A stretch of 64,000 nt of DNA from Rubrobacter_D sp963840835 (GTDB taxonomy: Bacteria; Actinomycetota; Rubrobacteria; Rubrobacterales; Rubrobacteraceae): positions 124,001 through 188,000 of the forward strand of contig CAWJAM010000007.1 in assembly GCA_963840835.1 (NCBI GenBank). The letters run 5' to 3'. Under the pieces are notes generated by a model. That model saw nothing but the letters and a program-made list of their open reading frames with translations, was not told where the DNA came from and did not search any database. Within the stretch, counting starts at the first letter, position 1; each line of letters begins with the position of its first letter. Below are positions 46,871 through 55,225 of this stretch, piece after piece. The position numbers were made by a program, and so were the translations under genes.

Positions 46871-49800
46871 GGCCCCTCCTCCAGAAGGTCGAGGACGCTC
46901 TTTATCGGGATGCCGACCCAATCTGGGCGGTTGTCAAGCTCGTAGCGGATCTCGTAGAGGGCCTTCTCCAGCGTGAAGAGTTCGATCAGAGCCCGCGCTT
47001 GCTCCTCGTCTTCGGGGTAGGAGATGGCGCCGCTCGCACCTTCTCTGTACCCGTCGAGGAAGGCCCGCCTCGTGCGTTCCTCCCAGAGTCTGACCCAGGG
47101 CTCGAGCCTCTCCAAATGGTCGGCCCGCTCGGCCCCGAGGTCCATCAGCGCCGAGCGGATGGCGTAGTCGAAAGAGCGGAGCATTCCCGCCACGTCGCGC
47201 AGGGGCGAGTGCTTCTTGCGCCGCTCGGCGAGGGGCCTGGCAGGCTCGCCTTCGAAGTCTATGATCTGGAAGTCGTTGCTGACCACGAGCACCTGCCCGA
47301 GGTGGTAATCCCCGTGATGCCTGGTCTTTACGACCCCGAGATTCCCCTTTGAGACGCTCTTTATGCTTCTCGTCAACTCCCTGCGCAGCCCGAGAAGACG
47401 GTCAGCGTCGGAGACTACCTCGTCGGGGAGACTGCTCCTTCGCCTCCTTAGCAGATCCAGGGTGCGCCTAGCCTCGGCGAGTACGCCGTCGGCCCAGCCC
47501 GCCACCTCCTCGGGGGAGGCCGTCTCCGGGGCGAAAGCCTCGTCATCGGTTGGCGCTGCGAAGGCCGCGTGGAGTTCCCCCGTGCGCAGGCCGAGAACGT
47601 GGACCAGGCCGGCGAAGAAGGCATCCTCGGCCGCCGGCTCCTCCGTTTCATCCCCCTCTCCTTCCGGACTCCACGAGGTCAGCAGGCGGTCATCCAGGTA
47701 GCGGTCGAGGTAGTCCAGAACGTAGGACCAGCCGTCACCCTGGTTCTCCACGAAGCCCTGCAGGAGGCCCAGAGTGGTCGTCTCGCCGTCGGGGCCGGTG
47801 TACTCGATCGCCCCGGCGAGCGGCGGCGTGTTCTCGAAGCGTGCCTGCTCGGTAAGGTGGCGGCCGATCTCGAGGTCAGGGTTCACACCCTTCTGAAGGC
47901 GCCTGTAAGCCTTCAGGATCAGACGCTCTCCCAGGATCACCGAGCTGTTGGTCTGCTCCACCTCGGCCCGCCTCACACTCAGTTCGGAGATAGAATTGTC
48001 CCCCACGAGCTCGCCGAACGCGGTCGTTCCGGAGAAGTAAATTTTACCCTCCCCGAAATCCATCCCGGTGTTCTCCCCCATCGCCGCAACCACGCCGCGA
48101 CAGAAGGCCTCGTCGGCCAGGGCGTCGAGGAGGACCCCCACCCTGGCGCGACGCCTGAGCTTGGTGAGGACGTGCGGCATGAACCCCGAGACGCCGTCGC
48201 CCTCAGCGCCCTCCTCCCAGGCCGCCGAGAGCGGGAGGAAATACAGTTGCGGTTCTCCCTCTTCGGAAGCCTCCTCGCCCACGTGTACCCTGAGCAGGGT
48301 AAGGATCACGTTGTCCCTGAACCCGGCCTGCGCCGCGACCTCGACGCGTTCGATGCCACCGCCTTTCGCGGCGAACCACCGACGGGTGCCGAGGAAGTTC
48401 GGAAGGGCCTCCTTCTCCAGTTGCGCGACCTGGCGCGCGGGGAGGCGCAGGGGGACCCTATCCACGCGACGGTTGGTATGTCGGCCGGCGGGAAGCACCA
48501 GGACTGGCGGCTCGGCGTACGGCGGGCTCTCCTGGTGCCACCTCGGGGCCGCAGCCTCCCTCGCCAGCCGGAACCAGTAGAAACCGTAACCGGGCAACGT
48601 GAGGAAGTAGGGTAGATCTCCCAGGGGAGGAAAGCTGCTGTTGCCCAGCATCTCCACCGGGACCAGGCCCCTGAAGCGCGAGAGGTCGAGTTCCACGGGC
48701 TGGGCCGACCGGCTCAGGTTGGCCACGCACAGGATCGCCTCGTCCTCGTGCTCCCTCAGGTAGGCTATAACCTTCCTGTTGCCCGGATGCAGAAATTCCA
48801 GGGTTCCCCGGCCGAAGGCCCTGTGCGCCTTGCGCACGGCGATGAGGCGCTTCATCCAGTTCAGGAGCGAGCCGGCGCTGCGGCCCTGGGCCTCGACGTT
48901 CACCGCCTCGTAGCTGTGGACGGGATCCATGATGGGCGGAAGGTACAGACGCGCCGGCTCCGCCCGGGAGAAGCCGGCGTTCCTATCGCCCGACCATTGC
49001 ATCGGCGTACGTACAGCGTCCCTGTCACCGAGGAAGATGTTGTCGCCCATCCCGATCTCATCCCCGTAGTAGATGATGGGCGTGCCCGGCATGCTCATGA
49101 GCAAACTATTTAGAAGCTCGATGCGGGGCCTGTCGTTCTCCATCATGGAGGCCAGGCGACGACGGATGCCGACGTTTATGCGCATCCGGGGGTCAGTGGC
49201 GTAGATCTGGTACATGTAGTCGCGTTCGCGGTCCGTGACCATCTCCAGGGTGAGCTCGTCGTGGTTGCGGAGGAAGATCGCCCACTGGCAGCTCTCCGGG
49301 ATCTCCGGTGTCTGGTGCATGATCTCCACGATGGGATGCCTGTCCTCTTGCGCGAGCGCCATGAAGATGCGGGGCATGAGCGGAAAATGGAAGGCCATGT
49401 GACACTCGTCCTCATCCCCGAAGTAAGGCAGCACGTCCTCGGGCCACTGGTTGGCCTCGGCGAGAAAGAGGCGGTTCTCGAAGCGGGCGTCCATCTCGGC
49501 GCGCATCTTCTTGAGGACCTCGTGCGTCTCGGGGAGGTTCTCGTTGTCCGTGCCCTCGCGCTCTATGAGATAGGGAATAGCATCGAGCCTGAGGCCATCG
49601 ACCCCGGCGTCGAGCCAGAAGCGCATCACGCGCATAATCGCCTTGAATACCTGAGGGTTGTCGTGGTTGAGGTCGGGCTGGTGGGAGAAGAAGCGGTGCC
49701 AGAAGTACTGTCCGGCCTTCTCGTCCCAGGTCCAGTTGGACCGCTCCGTGTCCGTGAAGATTATGCGGGTGCCCTCGTACCTGTCCGGGGTGTCGCTCCA

Positions 49801-50235
49801 GACGTAGAAGTTGCGCCGCGCCGAGCCTTTCGGCGCCTCGCGGGCTCTCCGGAACCAGGGATGCTCGTCCGAGGTGTGGTTGATGACCAGCTCGGTTACC
49901 ACCTTGAGGCCCAGGGAGTGCGCCTTGCGCACGAATGTCCTGAAGTCCCTGATGATGCCGTAGTCGGGGTGGACGTTCTTGTACTCCGAGATGTCGTAGC
50001 CGTCGTCGCGCATCGGCGATGGGTAGAAGGGCATCAGCCAGATCACAGTGACGCCGAGGTCCTTTATGTAATCGAGGCGCTGCGTGAGGCCCCTGAAGTC
50101 CCCCATGCCATCGTTGTCCGCGTCGAAGAACGCCTTGACGTGCAACTGGTAGATGATGGCGTCCTTGTACCAGAGCGGGTCGTCGCGGTACTCCTCGTCG
50201 AAGTCTTTGGCTCCCCTTGGCGAGACCTCCGTCAC
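46867..50235 (-). CDS. treS: Trehalose synthase-maltokinase fusion (TreS-Mak)
   Basis: A bifunctional protein of about 1122 residues. The N-terminal TreS (about 1-560) isomerises trehalose and maltose: DPLWYKDAIIYQLHVKAF, DAGVDGLRLDAIPYLIEREG (nucleophile Asp), RLFLAEANQWPEDVLPYFG (acid Glu) and FLRNHDELTLEMV. The C-terminal maltokinase (Pep2-like, about 600-1120) phosphorylates maltose to maltose-1-phosphate: SVILGERLILKAYRRLQ, RHHGDYHLGQVLVVSNDFQI and IDFEGEPARPLAERRKKHSP. The GTG start overlaps the GlgE stop. The frame stays open another 262 codons upstream, but that part is a shadow of glgE. Confidence 0.93.
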   Translation of the reverse strand: MTEVSPRGAKDFDEEYRDDPLWYKDAIIYQLHVKAFFDADNDGMGDFRGLTQRLDYIKDLGVTVIWLMPFYPSPMRDDGYDISEYKNVHPDYGIIRDFRTFVRKAHSLGLKVVTELVINHTSDEHPWFRRAREAPKGSARRNFYVWSDTPDRYEGTRIIFTDTERSNWTWDEKAGQYFWHRFFSHQPDLNHDNPQVFKAIMRVMRFWLDAGVDGLRLDAIPYLIEREGTDNENLPETHEVLKKMRAEMDARFENRLFLAEANQWPEDVLPYFGDEDECHMAFHFPLMPRIFMALAQEDRHPIVEIMHQTPEIPESCQWAIFLRNHDELTLEMVTDRERDYMYQIYATDPRMRINVGIRRRLASMMENDRPRIELLNSLLMSMPGTPIIYYGDEIGMGDNIFLGDRDAVRTPMQWSGDRNAGFSRAEPARLYLPPIMDPVHSYEAVNVEAQGRSAGSLLNWMKRLIAVRKAHRAFGRGTLEFLHPGNRKVIAYLREHEDEAILCVANLSRSAQPVELDLSRFRGLVPVEMLGNSSFPPLGDLPYFLTLPGYGFYWFRLAREAAAPRWHQESPPYAEPPVLVLPAGRHTNRRVDRVPLRLPARQVAQLEKEALPNFLGTRRWFAAKGGGIERVEVAAQAGFRDNVILTLLRVHVGEEASEEGEPQLYFLPLSAAWEEGAEGDGVSGFMPHVLTKLRRRARVGVLLDALADEAFCRGVVAAMGENTGMDFGEGKIYFSGTTAFGELVGDNSISELSVRRAEVEQTNSSVILGERLILKAYRRLQKGVNPDLEIGRHLTEQARFENTPPLAGAIEYTGPDGETTTLGLLQGFVENQGDGWSYVLDYLDRYLDDRLLTSWSPEGEGDETEEPAAEDAFFAGLVHVLGLRTGELHAAFAAPTDDEAFAPETASPEEVAGWADGVLAEARRTLDLLRRRRSSLPDEVVSDADRLLGLRRELTRSIKSVSKGNLGVVKTRHHGDYHLGQVLVVSNDFQIIDFEGEPARPLAERRKKHSPLRDVAGMLRSFDYAIRSALMDLGAERADHLERLEPWVRLWEERTRRAFLDGYREGASGAISYPEDEEQARALIELFTLEKALYEIRYELDNRPDWVGIPIKSVLDLLEEGP

Positions 50236-52178
50236 CCCACACCCCCTTTCCTGAGGCGGAAGATCTCCGCCGGGTTGCTCGAAGGGTCGAGACGAACCCA
50301 GAACCAGCTTCCCGTGGTCGGGATCTCCCTGCCCGTCATGAGCTCCTCGACCAAGTAACCCTCGCCCTCGGCGATCCCGAGCTCCCACAGTGGGAACTGC
50401 ACGTGAGTCTCGTGGACGCCGTATGGGTCGAGGTTGACGGCGACGAAGACGGCGTTTTTCCCGGACTTTTTGCCGTAGAACAGGACGTTGTCGTTCTGGG
50501 CCGCGTAGAACGAGATGTTCTTCAGGTACTGGAGCGCGGGGTTCTCGCGCCGTATCTCGTTCACGCGCCCTATAAACTCCTTGATGTTCCCTGGCCTGTC
50601 CCAGTCCCTGACCTTGTATTCGTACACCTCGGAGTCCTGGTAGTAGACGGTGGTGCCTGGCTCCCCGCGCGGGGTGTTCTCGCACAGCTCGAAGCCGCTG
50701 TAGATGCCGTAGGTGCTCGACAGCGTGGCCGCGAGGACGAAACGCATCTTGAAGGCCGGCTTGCCGCCGAACTGCAGGATGTGCGGCAGGATGTCGTGGG
50801 TGTTGGGGAAGAAGTTGGGGCGCATGTACTCCTTCGGCCAATCTCTGGTGAGCTCGGTCAGGTACTCCGTGAGTTCCTGCTTGGTGTTGCGCCACGTGAA
50901 GTAGGTGTATGACTGGGTAAAGCCGAGCCTGGCCAGGGCCTTCATCACCTTCGGGCGGGTGAAGGCTTCGGAGAGGAAGATCACATCCGGGTGCTCCCCC
51001 TGTATCTCCCCTATAACCCATTCCCAGAACGGGAATGGCTTGGTGTGCGGATTATCGACCCTGAAGATTTTGACCCCACGAGCAACCCAGAACAAAATGA
51101 CATCGAGCCACTCCCGCCACAGATTCTCCCCGTCCTCTGAATAGAAGTCCACGTTGACGATGTCCTGGTACTTCTTGGGCGGGTTCTCGGCGTACTTGAT
51201 GCTCCCGTCGGGCCTGAAACGGAACCACTCGGGGTGCTCCCCGATGTAAGGATGGTCGGGCGAGCACTGGATGGCGAGGTCGAGCGCGACCTCCATCCCG
51301 TGTCCGCAGCAGACGTCCACGAAGTGCTCGAAGTCTTCCAGAGTCCCGAGGTCCGGATGGACGGCCTTGTGTCCGCCCTCCTCGCTCCCTATGGCGTAGG
51401 GACTGCCCGGGTCGCCAGGACCTGCCTTGATGGCGTTGTTGCGTCCCTTGCGGTGGCTCGTGCCGATGGGGTGGATGGGCGTCAGGTACACCACATCGAA
51501 GCCGAGCCTCGCTATCTCGGGCAGACGCCGTTCGGCCTCGGAGAAGGTCGCGCTGCGATCCGGCACCGTTCCTTGGGAACGGGGGAACATCTCGTACCAC
51601 GCCCCGAAGCGCGCCCGCTCGCGATCGACCACTACCTCAAGCGTCCCTCCGTACACGGTCGACGTCGAGCGGTCGGGGTGCTCCCTCATCAACTCGCGGA
51701 CCTCTTCCGAGCGCAACAGTGCGACCCTGCCCTCGTAGCCTGTGGCGTCGAAGCCGGAGAGCGTCTCCGCAAGGCGCTTGTCATGAGATCTATCGAAGGC
51801 TTCCTCGATTAGACCGCGGCCTTCGACCAGCTCCAGTTCAACGATCTGCCCGGCGTCTACCTTCTTGCCGATCTCGGTCCGCCACGTACCGAACTCGTCC
51901 GTCCAGGCCTCGATGGTGTACTCGTAGCGGGCGTTCTTCGCGAGCGTGAGGTTGCCCGTCCAGCGGTCGTTCTCGTAAATGCGCATCGGCGTCTCGCTCC
52001 ACCCCGGTGCGCCCATCTCCCTGTACTTCAACACGGCGGCGACCTTGTCGTGCCCCTCTTTGAATACGTCGGCCCAGACCTCGAAGCGGTCGCCGACCTC
52101 CCTCTTCACCGGGTAGCGTCCGCAGTCCAGCTCGGGATAGACATTCTCGATAATCACAGGTCTAAACGCTCTCTGCAC
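50232..52178 (-). CDS. glgE: Alpha-1,4-glucan:maltose-1-phosphate maltosyltransferase GlgE
   Basis: Elongates alpha-1,4-glucan with maltose units from maltose-1-phosphate (GH13_3, about 648 residues). An N-terminal domain (VIIENVYPELDCGRYPVKRE) leads to a helical insert, the barrel with YLTPIHPIGTSHRKGRNN, the nucleophile Asp in KIFRVDNPHTKPFPFWEW, the acid Glu in VIFLSEAFTRP, and FFPNTHDILPHIL. The GTG chosen has GGAG upstream; 24 codons of earlier open frame lack similarity. First of four overlapping or closely spaced GlgE-pathway genes. The pathway is essential for alpha-glucan synthesis in mycobacteria. Confidence 0.94.
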   Translation of the reverse strand: MQRAFRPVIIENVYPELDCGRYPVKREVGDRFEVWADVFKEGHDKVAAVLKYREMGAPGWSETPMRIYENDRWTGNLTLAKNARYEYTIEAWTDEFGTWRTEIGKKVDAGQIVELELVEGRGLIEEAFDRSHDKRLAETLSGFDATGYEGRVALLRSEEVRELMREHPDRSTSTVYGGTLEVVVDRERARFGAWYEMFPRSQGTVPDRSATFSEAERRLPEIARLGFDVVYLTPIHPIGTSHRKGRNNAIKAGPGDPGSPYAIGSEEGGHKAVHPDLGTLEDFEHFVDVCCGHGMEVALDLAIQCSPDHPYIGEHPEWFRFRPDGSIKYAENPPKKYQDIVNVDFYSEDGENLWREWLDVILFWVARGVKIFRVDNPHTKPFPFWEWVIGEIQGEHPDVIFLSEAFTRPKVMKALARLGFTQSYTYFTWRNTKQELTEYLTELTRDWPKEYMRPNFFPNTHDILPHILQFGGKPAFKMRFVLAATLSSTYGIYSGFELCENTPRGEPGTTVYYQDSEVYEYKVRDWDRPGNIKEFIGRVNEIRRENPALQYLKNISFYAAQNDNVLFYGKKSGKNAVFVAVNLDPYGVHETHVQFPLWELGIAEGEGYLVEELMTGREIPTTGSWFWVRLDPSSNPAEIFRLRKGGVG

Positions 52179-52283
52179 CCCGTCTCCTAACCATACCGAC
52201 AGACTCCCAGACAGAGCCGAGCCTCTCACTCCGGAGGGAGATGATCTCACATGACGAGCGCCACGGCCTACCCTCCGACGTCC

Positions 52284-52784
52284 CTACAACTCGGGGGCGG
52301 GACGGGAGACCCTGGGCGCGTGGTCCCGCCTGTAAATCATGACGGTCCGCAGGAAGGTGATGACCGTCTTGCCATCCTGGTTGTAGCCCGTGGTCTGTAC
52401 CGTCACGATGCCAACGCCGGGGCGCGAGCGGGAGTCGCGTTTTTCCAGGACCTCGCTCCTGGAGTAAATCGTATCCCCCTCGAAGACGGGCGCCGGGAGC
52501 CGGATCTCATCCCACCCCAAATTGGCGAAGACGTTCTGAGAGACATCCGTCACGCTCTGCCCGGTCACCAGCGCAACCGTGAATGTAGAGTCCACCAACG
52601 GACGGCCAAACTCGGTCTTGGCGGCGTAGGCGTGGTCCACGTGAATGGGGGCCGTGTTCTGCGTAAGGAGCGTGAACCACATGTTGTCCGTGGTCGTCAC
52701 AGTGCGACCCAAATGATGCTCGTAGACGTCACCCACTTCGAAGTCCTCGAAAAAACGCCCCCGCCATCCCTCCTTGACCGTCAT
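52284..52784 (-). CDS. MaoC-like hot-dog dehydratase
   Basis: A 166-residue single hot-dog protein of the MaoC/(R)-hydratase group, probably hydrating enoyl-CoA thioesters. FEVGDVYEHHLGRTVTTTDN, then LTQNTAPIHVDHAYAAKTEFG with the Asp-x(4)-His-type pair, and LPAPVFEGDTIYSRSEVLEKR are typical. Start ATG with GGGGGT upstream. It lies 105 bases upstream of glgE and may be the first gene of that transcript, alongside the thiolase/DUF35 pair at the far end; a link is inferred. Confidence 0.85.
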   Translation of the reverse strand: MTVKEGWRGRFFEDFEVGDVYEHHLGRTVTTTDNMWFTLLTQNTAPIHVDHAYAAKTEFGRPLVDSTFTVALVTGQSVTDVSQNVFANLGWDEIRLPAPVFEGDTIYSRSEVLEKRDSRSRPGVGIVTVQTTGYNQDGKTVITFLRTVMIYRRDHAPRVSRPAPEL

Positions 52785-52794
52785 GCTACCCCCT

Positions 52795-52859
52795 GGATTC
52801 GGCCTGTGCTAAAGTCGATCTCGTGCCCATCGTCTCGCAAAGAATCCCGGAATACTAGT
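52795..52859 (+). repeat. 65-bp direct repeat, copy 1 (MaoC promoter region)
   Basis: Matches 53884-53948 at 57 of 65 positions by eye. It starts ten bases before the MaoC ATG. On the minus strand it also encodes a possible leader peptide, MGTRSTLAQAESRG, whose stop falls one base before that ATG. Confidence 0.8.
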
Positions 52860-53071
52860 CACGCATTGCCCCTCACTTTGCACGACGATCGACTCCCAAA
52901 TGTTACCGTAACCCTACTTCCACTCGTTCCGCGCGGTCCCGCGAGCCGGCCACGAAGTCATGACCGCCAGACCATCGCGACCTTGCTCTCCGGCTCTTCG
53001 CCCACAGTGGTACAGAAGCGAACCTTCGAATTGCCGACGGAATGGAGCCTTTCGTACTCGACCTCCTCTGG

Positions 53072-53542
53072 TTAGCGGCGCTCGCGACGGGTGACGCCGC
53101 GACCCGCGTGCCAGGCCTCGATCACGAGGTGATCGGCGGGGTCCCCGAGACGAACGACGACCAGCTCCACGATGTCGGCGCGGAACAGATGGTAGGGTCC
53201 CGGCGGGGCATCCCCGCCGACTATCTCCGCCTTGCGCTCGGGATCGGTCACCTCCTCGACACGGCCGGCTATTTTCGCGTCCCCCGTCCAATCCGGCGGG
53301 TCTGCAGAGCCGCTGTGCAGCGCGAAGCGAGGGTCGCGCCCAAGGTCGAGCGCCTTCAACGACCGCCACATGCCTCCGAACCAAAGCTCCCCGTCGGCGA
53401 ACTTGACCTCGGTGCCGCTGATGCGCGGGGAGCCGTCGCGCCGGAGCGTCGCGAGGGTCTTGTGGACGTGGGCATCCAGGAGACCGCGAGCCTGGGCGGC
53501 AAGCTCCGGAGCCTCGACCTCCACGGCACCCCAACTAGGCAT
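53072..53542 (-). CDS. PPOX-family (FMN/F420 split-barrel) protein
   Basis: A 156-residue split-barrel protein: KTLATLRRDGSPRISGTEVKF, ELWFGGMWRSLKALDLGRDPR and FALHSGSADPP, then a strand pair ending VVVRLGDPADHLVIEAWHAGRG. The GxPR-type strand and the KALDL-RDPR helix are what PPOX/DUF385-like F420 or FMN binders show. Function unknown. It lies between the two copies of the 65-bp direct repeat. Confidence 0.8.
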   Translation of the reverse strand: MPSWGAVEVEAPELAAQARGLLDAHVHKTLATLRRDGSPRISGTEVKFADGELWFGGMWRSLKALDLGRDPRFALHSGSADPPDWTGDAKIAGRVEEVTDPERKAEIVGGDAPPGPYHLFRADIVELVVVRLGDPADHLVIEAWHAGRGVTRRERR

Positions 53543-53984
53543 GTTCGACCATCCCTACGCGGTGGCGACCCGTCGCGTTCCTCCGGGTACGAAACGGTTT
53601 GTTCGAGACTCCATTGGCCGATCTTGCGAAACGTGAGTAGTTACCCTTTCCCATTGGTCAGCCTCCTTTCTCGCGGAGCCGGTATCCCGACATCTCGGCC
53701 CCATCGCTTGTCGACCTTGCTAGTGAAAAGCGCGTACCCCACGGCAAGGCCATGTGACAACTCTAGCAGCAAGCCGGTGAGGACAGAAACCTCCGCAATC
53801 GGCAGCAGAAGACAGCTCGACGGTGCTCGCCCGTCTGCGGGGAATCGATATTCGGTCGCTACAGCGTAGGCGTGGTCGGCATCGGATTCCGGCTGTGATA
53901 GAGTCGATTCCGTGCCCATCGTCTGGCAAAGAATCCCGGAATGCTAGTACGCTCTGCGTCTCCCACTCGTGGTCACGCGCGGCG
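53543..53984. other. Gene-free 440 bp with repeats
   Basis: No convincing gene. It contains a 25-base imperfect inverted pair (53546-53570 and 53854-53878, 21 matches), both arms of which read as DHxYAVAT when translated, and the second 65-bp repeat. The minus-strand frame 53641-53919 is open but has no family features. Confidence 0.45.
53884..53948 (+). repeat. 65-bp direct repeat, copy 2 (upstream of acyl-CoA dehydrogenase)
   Basis: GGATTCCGGCTGTG...CCCGGAATGCTAGT, the same orientation as copy 1, 1.09 kb apart. Copy 2 lies 37 bases before the likely start of the dehydrogenase. Confidence 0.8.
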
Positions 53985-55130
53985 TTGACGGAGACGCACG
54001 AGGACCTGCGTCGGGGCGTGAGGAACGTTTGCGCCCGCTTCCCCAACGAGTACTGGCGCGATCTCGACGCCGCGCGCCGCTACCCGGAGGAGTTCGTCGG
54101 GGCGATGACCGAGGCCGGCTACCTCGGCGCGCTCATACCCGAAGAGTACGGTGGCATGGGCCTCGACCTTCTCGCCGCCTGCGCTATTCTCGAGGAGGTC
54201 AACAGGAGCGGCGCCAACGCGGGCCCGGCCCACGCCCAGATGTACACCATGGGCACGCTCCTCAGGCACGGCTCCGAGGAACAGAAAAGCGCGTACCTGC
54301 CGAAGATAGCAACGGGTGAGTTGAGGCTGCAGGCCTTCGCGGTCACCGAGCCCGAGGCGGGAACTGATACTACCTCGATACGGACCACGGCGATCCGAGA
54401 AGGCGACCATTACGTGGTGAACGGGCGCAAGATCTACATCTCCAGGGTCGAGCAGTCGGACCTCATGATCCTGCTGGCCCGCACCACGCCACTCGCGGAG
54501 GTCGAGAAACGCTCCCGCGGCCTCTCCGTCTTCCTCGTGGACCTGAGAGACGCAGAAGGTCTCAGGGTAAGACCCAGGCGGATGATGATGAACAACGCGA
54601 CGAACGAGCTCCTCTTCGACGGAATGCGGGTACCAGCTCAGAACCTCATCGGCGAGGAGGGAGAGGGTTTCCGCTACATCCTCGACGGAATGAACGCTGA
54701 GCGCATCCTGATAGCGGCGGAATGCATAGGCGACGGAAGGTGGTTCGTGGAGAAGGCCACGAAGCGCGCCGGCGAGCGCGAGGTTTTCGGGCGTGCGATC
54801 GGCGGGAACCAGGGCGTCCAGTTCCCCATAGCCAGGGCCTACGCGAACGTCGAAGCGGCCTCGCTTATGGTGCAGAAGTCGGCGTCCCTCTTCGACCGGG
54901 GGGGACCTTGCGGCGCCGAGGCGAACCTGGCGAAGCTATTGGCGGCCGACGCCTCGTGGGAGGCGGCCAACGTCGCCGTCCAGACCTTCGGCGGCTACGG
55001 CTTCGACGCTGGCTACGACGTGGAGCGCAAGTTCCGCGAGACGCGCCTCTACCAGGTGGCCCCCATCTCCACGAACCTCATCCTCTCGTACGTCGCCGAG
55101 CACGTCCTCGGCCTCCCGAGGTCCTTCTGA
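53985..55130 (+). CDS. Acyl-CoA dehydrogenase
   Basis: A flavoprotein of about 381 residues catalysing alpha,beta-dehydrogenation of acyl-CoA. The N-terminal helical domain contains GYLGALIPEEYGGMGLDLLA. The middle beta domain has LQAFAVTEPEAGTDTTSIRT and VNGRKIYISRVEQSD, and the C-terminal domain TKRAGEREVFGRAIGGNQGVQF, QTFGGYGFDAGYDVERKFRETRLYQVAPISTNLI. The general-base Glu, usually just before the final helices, is replaced by Ala-Pro in QVAPIST, so it may be a variant in which the base lies elsewhere. The TTG start is a best guess; the frame is open upstream through the repeat. Confidence 0.88.
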   Translation: MTETHEDLRRGVRNVCARFPNEYWRDLDAARRYPEEFVGAMTEAGYLGALIPEEYGGMGLDLLAACAILEEVNRSGANAGPAHAQMYTMGTLLRHGSEEQKSAYLPKIATGELRLQAFAVTEPEAGTDTTSIRTTAIREGDHYVVNGRKIYISRVEQSDLMILLARTTPLAEVEKRSRGLSVFLVDLRDAEGLRVRPRRMMMNNATNELLFDGMRVPAQNLIGEEGEGFRYILDGMNAERILIAAECIGDGRWFVEKATKRAGEREVFGRAIGGNQGVQFPIARAYANVEAASLMVQKSASLFDRGGPCGAEANLAKLLAADASWEAANVAVQTFGGYGFDAGYDVERKFRETRLYQVAPISTNLILSYVAEHVLGLPRSF

Positions 55131-55225
55131 TCCCGAAACGAGATGTTGGTGACCCCGCCCCAAGGAACGAGGCCACCCTCCTGACAAGCCAAAACCTCCC
55201 GACCTGGGAAGGACGAGGGTTCGAC

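Noticed and set aside
50236..51021. Upstream extension of the TreS-maltokinase frame by 262 codons
   Set aside because: It runs antiparallel-free but in another frame over the glgE coding region, is Arg/Pro/His-rich and has no domain similarity; the GTG overlapping the glgE stop fits all TreS proteins.
52251..53075. 274-codon plus-strand frame across MaoC and the first 65-bp repeat
   Set aside because: Opposite to a clear MaoC gene, with shadow-like composition and no family motifs.
53641..53919. 92-codon minus-strand frame before the acyl-CoA dehydrogenase
   Set aside because: It begins inside the 65-bp repeat, lacks a ribosome site and has no recognised features.
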